In this document: piece by piece, positions 1 through 6,071 of the stretch
Position numbering within the stretch: the first letter of the stretch is position 1
How the letters are laid out: each line of letters begins with the position of its first letter
DNA from: an uncultured Erysipelotrichaceae bacterium
Lineage (GTDB): Bacteria; Bacillota_I; Bacilli_A; Erysipelotrichales; Erysipelotrichaceae
Length of the DNA: 9,990 nt
Direction of reading: 5' to 3'
Assembly (NCBI GenBank): GCA_902795905.1
Contig: CADBMY010000136.1
Location: 1 to 9,990, forward strand
Program-made: the position numbers and the translations under genes
The notes under the pieces: generated by a model
Told to the model about the DNA's origin: nothing
What the model saw: the letters and a program-made list of their open reading frames with translations, nothing else
The model's database searches: none

Positions 1-2
1 TC

Positions 3-1733
3 TATCCCTACCTGCAGGCAATGCCTGTTTTTCTGCGTTATCAGGCAGCCTCAAAGCTTCTTCTGGCAGTAATACTGTACCTGCTCAGACAGACAGCTCT
101 GCGGGTGCTGCATTCTGCCGGCAGAACAGCTGTATCCAGCGGTGATCTCCGGTTTATCTTTACCTCCTGGCAGGGCATCGTTCTGCTCCTGCTCGGGGCT
201 CTGACACTGCTTGTGTATACCGGACTGGATCTGAATATCAAGATCCTGCTGAGCGGAAAGATGCTTCGGGGAGAAAAGGAAGCACTGCTCGCAAGTTTCC
301 GTGAATGTCTGCTCAGCCTGAAGAAGTTTCTCACACCGGTCGGTCTTCTGATCATCCTGTACACAGCACTGCTGGCACCGACGATCGGTTTCGGTCTCAG
401 TATCTCCCTGACTGAGAATCTGTATATCCCGCGGTTTATCACATCGGTGATCCGGAAAACACCGCTGTATTTCGCTGCCTATGCGGTCACGGAGCTCCTG
501 TTTGTGGCTCTTGGCTTCTTCGGCTTTTTCTCACTGTACGGGATCATTCTTGACAATATTCCGGCTTCTGCGGCTGTACGTCAGTCATTCCGTCTGGTGC
601 GGAAGAACCGCCGGGATTATCTTAAGCAGAATCTGCAGTATCTCTTCACTGTTATCCTGTGCTGTATTCTGATCCTGCTGACGGTGCTGCCGGCACCGCT
701 GATCATTTCGGTGATGCTGGATCTTCCGGCGGAGGTGCAGAGACTGGCCCTGATCATTGTATGCATGGCTTTCCTGTTCCTTTTCGGCCTGGGCGGGCTG
801 TTACTGACACCTCTCTACATCATGAAGATGACCAGAGTATATGTCTCCTATACCGAAGGGAAAGAAGTAAACTATCCGCTGAACAGACGCCGTGAGAATA
901 TTCTGTTCCTGCTCAGGACAGCTTTCGGTGTCCTCCTGGTTTTTGGCCTCTCCGTGGTCATGAACGGACACTTTGATGAGATCTTTCCTGCCTCTGCAGG
1001 TGTACCGGTCATTGCCCACCGGGCCAGCGGCAGCGAAGGTACGGAGAATACGGTGTCAGGCATCGACACGGTATATCAGCTCGGGGCTTTCGGCAGTGAG
1101 ATCGATATTCAGCGTACGCAGGACGGGGTATATGTCCTGAATCACGATAATACGTTTGAACGGGTTGCCGGAGACAGCCGCCGACCGTCAGAGATGACCA
1201 TGGAAGAGATCCGGAAACTGTCCGTTAACGGGGAGCCGGTATCTACCCTGGAAGAGATGCTGGAAGCCTGCCGGGGGAAAGTCACGCTGTTTATCGAACT
1301 GAAGGGTAATACGGCAGACCGCAGGATGGCAGATGATACCGTCAGGATCGTCAAAGAAGCAGGCATGCAGGATCAGTGTATACTGATCTCACTGAAGTAT
1401 GATCTGATCGATTATATCGAAACAACATATCCGGAGATGGAGACAGGCTGCCTGACGTTTGTGTCATTCGGCAATATCGCATCACTGAACTGTGATTACA
1501 TCGGTCTTGAAGAAGAGTGTGCAACATACCAGCTGATCGAAGCCATCCATGAACAGAATAAGAAAGTACTGGTCTGGACTGTAAACGAAGAAAGTGATCA
1601 GAAACATTACATGTTGATGAATATCGACGGAATGATCACGGATAATGTCAGACAGGCGATGGAAGTGAAGGATGAACTCGCAAAGAGGACGGATCTGGAG
1701 CGGATCATTGATACTTTGTTCATGCGGGATTAG
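3..1733 (+). CDS. Glycerophosphodiester phosphodiesterase with N-terminal membrane domain (5' end outside window)
   Basis: Likely hydrolyses glycerophosphodiesters to glycerol 3-phosphate and an alcohol at the membrane, in phospholipid or teichoic-acid turnover. Residues are numbered from the ATG at 21. Residues 1-325 hold several long hydrophobic helices of the kind found in the GPDPase membrane domain. From about 329 a GDPD catalytic domain follows: H333-R334, E342-N343, E360 and D362 in SEIDIQ, H375 in NHD, E426 in IELKG, then VLVWTVN and GMITDN near the C-terminus. These are the metal and catalytic residues expected in the family. The usual HRG is HRA here, a mild change. The frame is open back to the left edge and the ATG at 21 has no convincing Shine-Dalgarno site, so I infer that the true start lies upstream and that the first part of the membrane domain is missing. 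No terminator hairpin follows the stop. Family assignment is firm; the physiological substrate is unknown. Confidence 0.9.
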   Translation, partial: YPYLQAMPVFLRYQAASKLLLAVILYLLRQTALRVLHSAGRTAVSSGDLRFIFTSWQGIVLLLLGALTLLVYTGLDLNIKILLSGKMLRGEKEALLASFRECLLSLKKFLTPVGLLIILYTALLAPTIGFGLSISLTENLYIPRFITSVIRKTPLYFAAYAVTELLFVALGFFGFFSLYGIILDNIPASAAVRQSFRLVRKNRRDYLKQNLQYLFTVILCCILILLTVLPAPLIISVMLDLPAEVQRLALIIVCMAFLFLFGLGGLLLTPLYIMKMTRVYVSYTEGKEVNYPLNRRRENILFLLRTAFGVLLVFGLSVVMNGHFDEIFPASAGVPVIAHRASGSEGTENTVSGIDTVYQLGAFGSEIDIQRTQDGVYVLNHDNTFERVAGDSRRPSEMTMEEIRKLSVNGEPVSTLEEMLEACRGKVTLFIELKGNTADRRMADDTVRIVKEAGMQDQCILISLKYDLIDYIETTYPEMETGCLTFVSFGNIASLNCDYIGLEEECATYQLIEAIHEQNKKVLVWTVNEESDQKHYMLMNIDGMITDNVRQAMEVKDELAKRTDLERIIDTLFMRD

Positions 1734-1752
1734 AAAAAAGAATGAATTAATG

Positions 1753-1781
1753 TATTCAAGTTCGCTAATTTCATTTATAAT
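1753..1781 (+). promoter_or_regulatory. Probable promoter of the zinc-ribbon gene
   Basis: A perfect -10 TATAAT lies at 1776-1781. A weak -35, TATTCA (3 of 6 to TTGACA), lies at 1753-1758 with a 17-base spacer. The predicted start of transcription is about 1788, followed by an AAGGG ribosome-binding site at 1796-1800 seven bases before the GTG start at 1808. The 74-base gap is clearly AT-richer than the genes on both sides, which supports a promoter. Confidence 0.6.
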
Positions 1782-1807
1782 CTTAATGAAGTGTTAAGGG
1801 TATTGTT

Positions 1808-2071
1808 GTGAGTTGGAACAAGCATAAGAAAAAAACTTATACACATCCTGAAGGTACGGAGACGGAAGAAATGTCAGAAGAGATCCTGGAAGAAAAAGAA
1901 ACTGAAACCGAAACTGAGGAAGGACCTCATTGGATCCACGATGTAGTTGAAGACACGAATTACGTGACGGGATTCAAGGTATTACCCAGCTGTAAGTGTT
2001 CAGAGTGCGGTTATCATGCCAATCGGCCCAAGGTCGTCTGTCCTGTGTGCGGCGCTAAAATGCACCTGTGA
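1808..2071 (+). CDS. Small acidic protein with C-terminal zinc ribbon, function unknown
   Basis: An 87-residue protein with three parts. The first ten residues are basic (KHKKK). Residues 16-39 are very rich in Glu and Thr, including an ETETETEE run, and look disordered. A C-terminal zinc ribbon has CxxC knuckles at C64/C67 and C78/C81, with an extra cysteine at C62. The GTG at 1808 is chosen because AAGGG (1796-1800) sits at ideal spacing and a perfect TATAAT lies just upstream; no ATG fits. Tandem stops TGA TAA end the gene. Zinc ribbons of this kind occur in rubredoxin-like, ribosome-associated and nucleic-acid-binding small proteins, but nothing here picks one role. The zinc-binding claim follows from cysteine spacing; any function would be a guess. 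Confidence 0.75.
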   Translation: MSWNKHKKKTYTHPEGTETEEMSEEILEEKETETETEEGPHWIHDVVEDTNYVTGFKVLPSCKCSECGYHANRPKVVCPVCGAKMHL

Positions 2072-2077
2072 TAACTC

Positions 2078-2100
2078 AGGGTCCTGTCTCAGGACCTTTT
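2078..2100 (+). terminator. Short intrinsic terminator or attenuator after the zinc-ribbon gene
   Basis: A perfect 7-bp stem (2080-2086 with 2090-2096, GGTCCTG against CAGGACC) closes a 3-base loop and is followed by four Ts. Only 17 bases separate it from the next start codon and I see no promoter there. The next gene may therefore depend on readthrough. The U-tract is short, so termination may be partial. Confidence 0.7.
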
Positions 2101-2117
2101 CACTTGGAGGATAGCAC

Positions 2118-2534
2118 ATGGATGTATTCAATCTCGTGTTTGGAATCCTGATCCCGGTATTTGCCGGTCTGGGATATTTTTTAGTGCGGGCAGGAAGAAA
2201 CCAGGACAGGTTCTGTACGATCCATACAAAGGGATTTGTAACGGAGATCGTGCGGGTCACGAGCCGGGATGGTGTAACCTATGCACCGGTGGTGGAATTT
2301 ACCGATGACAGCGGAAACGTGATCCGGCAGAGATCTTCGATGTCGACAAACCGCAGTACGGTAGAGAAGACATGTCCGGTGGGAACGGAAGTGACGGTGC
2401 GGTATGATCCGCTGAATGTCTCATCCTTCCTGATCGTCGGCTATGACAAAAACGTGTTTGGTCTGGTGGGATCGATCTTCATTGGTGTAGCTGTGATCCT
2501 GGTGATCGTATTCGCTCTGATAAAGATCATATAA
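2118..2534 (+). CDS. DUF3592-type two-helix membrane protein
   Basis: A 138-residue protein with one N-terminal helix (about 4-22) and one C-terminal helix (about 113-137) flanking a small soluble domain. The soluble part has the hallmarks of DUF3592: a TKGFVTEIV strand, YAPVVEF at 55-61, a segment similar to GNVIRQRSS, a 'CPVGTEVTVRYDP' type turn at 86-98 and then the second helix. In this family the middle domain is a small beta-rich fold of unknown role. The start is firm: GGAGG at 2106-2110 lies seven bases before the ATG. It follows the zinc-ribbon gene by 46 bases across a terminator-like hairpin and is itself followed by a strong terminator. Function is unknown; a role in envelope sensing or ligand binding is only a possibility. 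Confidence 0.8.
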   Translation: MDVFNLVFGILIPVFAGLGYFLVRAGRNQDRFCTIHTKGFVTEIVRVTSRDGVTYAPVVEFTDDSGNVIRQRSSMSTNRSTVEKTCPVGTEVTVRYDPLNVSSFLIVGYDKNVFGLVGSIFIGVAVILVIVFALIKII

Positions 2535-2535
2535 G

Positions 2536-2561
2536 AAGAAGGATGGCAGTCCTTCTTTTTT
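2536..2561 (+). terminator. Intrinsic terminator after the DUF3592 gene
   Basis: An 8-bp stem, AAGAAGGA (2536-2543) with TCCTTCTT (2550-2557), closes a 6-base loop and runs directly into a T-tract ending at 2561. It begins two bases after the TAA stop and separates this gene from the sugar kinase gene. Confidence 0.9.
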
Positions 2562-2562
2562 G

Positions 2563-2577
2563 TATACTGACAGTATA
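2563..2577 (+). promoter_or_regulatory. Palindrome containing a possible -10 element ahead of the sugar kinase
   Basis: TATACT-GAC-AGTATA is a perfect 6-bp inverted repeat with a 3-base centre, directly after the terminator. Its left arm is a good -10 (TATACT); transcription would begin near 2575, just before the AGGAG site at 2578-2582. No good -35 is visible at the usual spacing. The symmetry could make it an operator, or the two arms could match by chance. Confidence 0.35.
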
Positions 2578-2588
2578 GGAGAAAGATC

Positions 2589-3878
2589 ATGAAGAGAATA
2601 GGCATTGATATCGGGACAACATCTGTCAGTGCGGCAGTGTGGGATGATGAAACGAGACAGTTGATCACAGCCCGTACAAGAGAACACCGGGCAGGTCTTC
2701 CGTCTGAAAGAAACGGAGAAGTGATCCAGGATCCAGGTATTATTGTCAGATATGCAGAGGAACTTCTGCAGGAGCTTATCAGCCTGTATCCCGAGGTATG
2801 CGGAATCGGCATCAGTACACAGATGCACGGGATCCTGTATGCGGATGATAACGGGCAGGCAGTATCACCGCTGTACACGTGGCAGAACCGGCAGGAAGGC
2901 GATGAGGAAGCAGCCCGGAAGTGGAGAAAGATCAGTGATACATCCGTCTATCCCGGATACGGTCTGCTTACGGTACTTATGCATGCGAAGAATGACTGTA
3001 TTCCGGCATCAGCTGCACAGATCTCCGGCATAGGCGAGTATTTCGCAGTGAAGATCACAGGCAGAAAAAAAGCAGTGTTTGATCCGACAATGGCGGCTTC
3101 TCTGGGTTTTTATGATGTACGTACAGGCAGTTTCTGTAAGAAGGCTATGAGGGAAGCCGGTATCCCGGAACGGCTGTTCCCGGAAGTATGTCCCGAACAT
3201 ACTGTATTTGGCATGTACAGAGGTATTCCGGTCATGGCTCCGTTAGGGGATAACCAGGCATCGTTCCTCGGCACACCGGGGACAGATCTTTATATACCTC
3301 TGGTAAATATCGGCACTGGTTCCCAGGTATCCGTACTGACCGACACCTGTGTCAGGATCCCGGGTATTGAGACAAGACCCTTCCCGGGAAATCGTTACCT
3401 GCTCGCCGGGTCTGCGCTTGCGGGCGGAAGAGCATATGCGGCTGTTCATGACTTCTTTGCGTCATTTGCGGAAGCTGCAGGATGTGCTGAAACGGATATC
3501 TATGCCCTGATGGAGAAACTGGGACGGGAAGCCGAAGGACAGGCAGATCCGATGATCATGGATACACGTCTGTCCGGGACAAGAGAAGATCCCGGTATCA
3601 CCGGTTCTCTGCAGAATATACGTATAGGAAATCTGACCCCGGGCGGGCTTGTGCAGGCAGTACTGCGCGGTATGAGCGAAGAGCTGTACACAATGTATGA
3701 AACCATACAGAAAGCTGCCGGCGGGAATACGGAAGTGATCCTGACTGCCGGCAACGCGGTTACACACAATCCTCTGCTGCAGGAGATCCTGCGGGAGATA
3801 TTCCGTAAAGAGATCCGGATCCCTGAAGTCAGAGAAGCGGCTGCTGTCGGGGCAGCCATGTATACCGTAAACAAGTAA
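2589..3878 (+). CDS. FGGY-family sugar kinase, sedoheptulokinase-like
   Basis: Cytoplasmic kinase expected to transfer phosphate from ATP to a sugar or related polyol. Phosphate-1 loop GIDIGTTSVSA lies at residues 4-14. The substrate region STQMHGILY is followed by TWQNR. D221 in GDNQAS is the likely catalytic base. Phosphate-2 loop NIGTGSQVS starts at N240, the adenosine motif LTAGNAV starts at L385, and a C-terminal AAAVGAAMY closes the fold. From memory, TWQ(N/D)R, GD(N/L)QAS and the overall layout resemble animal and bacterial sedoheptulokinases more than xylulokinase or glycerol kinase. At 429 residues it is shorter than most FGGY kinases (about 480-520), though all core motifs are present. 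AGGAG at 2578-2582 supports the ATG. A terminator precedes the gene; none is seen after it. The true substrate cannot be read from sequence. Confidence 0.85.
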   Translation: MKRIGIDIGTTSVSAAVWDDETRQLITARTREHRAGLPSERNGEVIQDPGIIVRYAEELLQELISLYPEVCGIGISTQMHGILYADDNGQAVSPLYTWQNRQEGDEEAARKWRKISDTSVYPGYGLLTVLMHAKNDCIPASAAQISGIGEYFAVKITGRKKAVFDPTMAASLGFYDVRTGSFCKKAMREAGIPERLFPEVCPEHTVFGMYRGIPVMAPLGDNQASFLGTPGTDLYIPLVNIGTGSQVSVLTDTCVRIPGIETRPFPGNRYLLAGSALAGGRAYAAVHDFFASFAEAAGCAETDIYALMEKLGREAEGQADPMIMDTRLSGTREDPGITGSLQNIRIGNLTPGGLVQAVLRGMSEELYTMYETIQKAAGGNTEVILTAGNAVTHNPLLQEILREIFRKEIRIPEVREAAAVGAAMYTVNK

Positions 3879-3881
3879 AGG

Positions 3882-3909
3882 TAGTCATCCTGTTAAAAAA
3901 GTGTAGAAT
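3882..3909 (+). promoter_or_regulatory. Promoter predicted to give a leaderless mRNA for the secreted glycosidase gene
   Basis: A -35 TAGTCA (3882-3887, 4 of 6 to TTGACA) lies 16 bases before a -10 TAGAAT (3904-3909, 5 of 6). Only six bases separate the -10 from the A of the ATG at 3916, which is the expected transcription start. No Shine-Dalgarno site lies close to this ATG. The same TAGAAT-N6-ATG arrangement recurs at 6060. Confidence 0.55.
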
Positions 3910-3915
3910 TGAACT

Positions 3916-5715
3916 ATGACAGGTTTTTTCAGTATACTGCTGTGTTTATTTCTTTGCCTTTGCGGAAGTGTATGTACCGTATATGCGGAACCTTCCTTCG
4001 AGGCATATTTTACGTATGTCGGTACACATGATGTACAGGACGCAAACAATGCACAGTACGCTTCACAGGGACAGACTGAAGCATATGAAACGGTCTGGCG
4101 GAATGAGAGCGTACTGTTCAAGATGGCAGTACAGGGCAGTGATACGGTCAGTCTTTCCCTGACATCGTTTGACAGTGATACACACAGGATGGAGCCTGTG
4201 TATTCATTCTACGAGATGAAGAATGTCAGTGCCGGCTACGGGATCCATGAAGATCCCTATGTACCGCACCGGGATGTACCGGACCGTCTCTTATCCTGTG
4301 ATACACTCAGCCTGAACGGACAGGTGCTGCTGATGCTGGAGATACACATACCCCGCTATGCCTATCCCGATACCTATACGGGACAGGTCGTATTCACACA
4401 CGATAACGGCAGTACGGATACCTGTACGATCACGCTGGAAGTTACGGAACTGTCGGTAAAGGAGACACCTGACCTTGATCTCTGGCAGTATACATATCCG
4501 TCCTTCCGCTATTATGACAAATTCGGGGAAGGGGATTACTTCAGCGATGCCCATCTGGAAGTGCTGCGCAGGGAAATGCAGCTGTACAGGGATGCCGGCG
4601 GCAGTGCGATCACCGTACCTGTGCTGGAAGAACCCTGGGGTCATCAGACGTTTGATGATACACCGTCTCTGATTACCTGGATGTATACCTATGACGGCAA
4701 GCTGGTCTTTGACTATACCAACTTTGATAAATATGTAGAGATGTGCATGGAACTCGGTATTGATGAACGTATCGAGGCATTTACATTACTGCCGTGGGAT
4801 AAGCAGTTTCATATGCATCTGGAATGGGGCGGTATGTATACCGAGTACCATGATATCGGCAGTGAAGAGTGGAAGGCTGTGTGGAGAGATTTCCTGAACA
4901 GTTTTATTGCCCATCTGAAGGAGAAGGGATGGTTTGAGAAGACGTATATCTTCCTTGATGAAAGAGATATCAATGAGATCCAGGCAGCTGTACAGATGAT
5001 CGAGGAAGTGACGGATGATGAAGGCAGACACCTGAAGATCGCCGGGGCGGTGAATCATCTTCCGCTCTATGAGATCTATGATCATATGGACTATCTGTCA
5101 CTGTCGATCGCTCTGGATGATCTGAACATGGCAATGGTCAATGAGGCCGTGCAGCACCGCAGGGAACTGGGACTGCAGACGACGCTGTATAACTGTTCGG
5201 TCACCTATCCTTCTTCGTATGCGATATCCGATCCGGCAGAGACACTGCTGACGATAGACTATGCGGCTGTACAGAGCTTTGACGGCTTTCTGCGCTGGGC
5301 TTTCAATGCCTACCCCAGAGATCCGCTGCTGACCCTGGATAATCCTTCCTACGAGGCCGGAGATGTATTACTGATCTATCCCGATGCGAAGGACAGTCAG
5401 GATCCCGTGCCCTCACCGTCCGTACGTCTGTTCCTGATCAGGGAAGGTCTTGAAGATATGTACAAGTATCAGAGACTGGAGGATGCACAGCTGCAGGAGG
5501 CTTATGCACAGATACGCCGCGGCCGCGGTACATACAATGCATACGGGGCATTCCTGGTCAACGGTGAAACATCCCGGGCTGTTACGATCAGTGAGACACT
5601 GCGGCTGAAACAGGCTCTCTCCGAGGCATCACAGCGCTATACGGCAGAGGTGTACGAAGATTATTCTGTACTTGAACAGGATCTTATGCAAAAATACAGA
5701 TTATTAAGAGATTAA
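3916..5715 (+). CDS. Secreted DUF4091/GH123-like putative glycoside hydrolase
   Basis: A 599-residue exported protein. The first 24 residues are a hydrophobic signal peptide with a likely cut after VYA (A24); no lipobox is seen. An N-terminal beta-sandwich-like part (about 25-185, ending TITLEVTEL) is followed by a TIM-barrel-like part. That part includes YIFLDERD, where D348-E349 match the Asp-Glu pair used in substrate-assisted catalysis by GH123 beta-N-acetylgalactosaminidases. The C-terminal block GDVLLIYP (482-489) and SVRLFLIREGLEDM (502-515) is typical of DUF4091. I infer a retaining glycosidase acting on an N-acetylated sugar outside the cell; the substrate is unproven. An in-frame TGA at 3910-3912 makes ATG 3916 the earliest start, and only this start gives a full signal peptide. 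The n-region before the hydrophobic core carries no Lys or Arg, which is unusual. The gene is 37 bases downstream of the sugar kinase. Confidence 0.82.
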   Translation: MTGFFSILLCLFLCLCGSVCTVYAEPSFEAYFTYVGTHDVQDANNAQYASQGQTEAYETVWRNESVLFKMAVQGSDTVSLSLTSFDSDTHRMEPVYSFYEMKNVSAGYGIHEDPYVPHRDVPDRLLSCDTLSLNGQVLLMLEIHIPRYAYPDTYTGQVVFTHDNGSTDTCTITLEVTELSVKETPDLDLWQYTYPSFRYYDKFGEGDYFSDAHLEVLRREMQLYRDAGGSAITVPVLEEPWGHQTFDDTPSLITWMYTYDGKLVFDYTNFDKYVEMCMELGIDERIEAFTLLPWDKQFHMHLEWGGMYTEYHDIGSEEWKAVWRDFLNSFIAHLKEKGWFEKTYIFLDERDINEIQAAVQMIEEVTDDEGRHLKIAGAVNHLPLYEIYDHMDYLSLSIALDDLNMAMVNEAVQHRRELGLQTTLYNCSVTYPSSYAISDPAETLLTIDYAAVQSFDGFLRWAFNAYPRDPLLTLDNPSYEAGDVLLIYPDAKDSQDPVPSPSVRLFLIREGLEDMYKYQRLEDAQLQEAYAQIRRGRGTYNAYGAFLVNGETSRAVTISETLRLKQALSEASQRYTAEVYEDYSVLEQDLMQKYRLLRD

Positions 5716-5723
5716 CAGAGGAG

Positions 5724-5740
5724 ATCCGCATCCTGCGGAT
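5724..5740 (+). other. Intergenic hairpin without a U-tract
   Basis: A perfect 7-bp stem (ATCCGCA 5724-5730 with TGCGGAT 5734-5740) closes a TCC loop nine bases after the glycosidase stop. It is followed by AAAAA rather than Ts, so it does not look like an intrinsic terminator on the + strand. On the - strand the Ts come before the stem, which also fails. It may stabilise or process an mRNA joining the glycosidase gene to the next gene. Its role is inferred. Confidence 0.5.
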
Positions 5741-5766
5741 AAAAAGATATACAGGAGGAGAAAGAA

Positions 5767-6021
5767 ATGCCCAGAGAATTCAGATATGATGTCGTGCAGA
5801 ACTTTGACACGATCACGGAGAATGAAACATCTACGGGAAACTGCTATACCAAGGAAGTAAACCTGGTATCCTACAATGATGCCGATCCGGTCTATGACAT
5901 CCGCAACTGGACACATATGTCAAACGGAGAAGTACGTATGGGGAAGGGGATTACCCTGAGCCTGGAAGAGATCAGAAAACTCAGAGATATTCTCAATGAG
6001 ATGGAGGATCTGAAAGACTGA
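5767..6021 (+). CDS. YdbC/PC4-like single-stranded nucleic acid-binding protein
   Basis: An 84-residue protein of the bacterial PC4-like (YdbC) family. In Lactococcus the YdbC protein has the PC4 fold and binds single-stranded DNA as a dimer. Matching features here are TKEVNLVSYND (28-38), YDIRNW (43-48), MGKGITLSLEE (58-68) and a C-terminal helix rich in Lys, Glu and Leu. The insertion MSNGEVR between the W and MGKG is typical loop variation. The start is firm: AGGAGG at 5753-5758 lies eight bases before the ATG. I see no promoter in the 51-base gap, so it may be read through from the glycosidase gene, or from a promoter inside that gene. A strong terminator follows. A role in transcription, replication or repair is likely, but the exact target is unknown. 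Confidence 0.88.
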   Translation: MPREFRYDVVQNFDTITENETSTGNCYTKEVNLVSYNDADPVYDIRNWTHMSNGEVRMGKGITLSLEEIRKLRDILNEMEDLKD

Positions 6022-6048
6022 AGCACAGCACGTCTGTGCTTTTTCTTT
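6021..6048 (+). terminator. Intrinsic terminator after the YdbC-like gene
   Basis: AAGCACAG (6021-6028) pairs with CTGTGCTT (6034-6041) around a 5-base loop and runs into a T-rich tail, TTTTTCTTT, ending at 6048. It starts at the last base of the TGA stop and separates the gene from the SNF2 gene. Confidence 0.9.
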
Positions 6049-6056
6049 GCCGGGGA

Positions 6057-6065
6057 TGATAGAAT
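6057..6065 (+). promoter_or_regulatory. Extended -10 promoter predicted to give a leaderless SNF2 mRNA
   Basis: TGA-TAGAAT forms an extended -10 (TGN plus a 5-of-6 hexamer at 6060-6065). No good -35 is visible, as expected where TGN compensates and the upstream DNA is occupied by a terminator. Six bases then lead to the ATG at 6072, the expected transcription start. There is no ribosome-binding site in this gap. Confidence 0.55.
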
Positions 6066-6071
6066 ACAGAT

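Noticed and set aside
3916..3978. Lipoprotein signal for the glycosidase, using C16 or C20.
   Set aside because: Neither cysteine is preceded by a proper lipobox (C20 follows G-S-V); a type I cut after VYA fits better.
5712..5753. TTAACA at 5712 and TATACA at 5748 as a promoter for the YdbC-like gene.
   Set aside because: The spacer would be 30 bases, far outside the usual 16-18, and a hairpin fills it.
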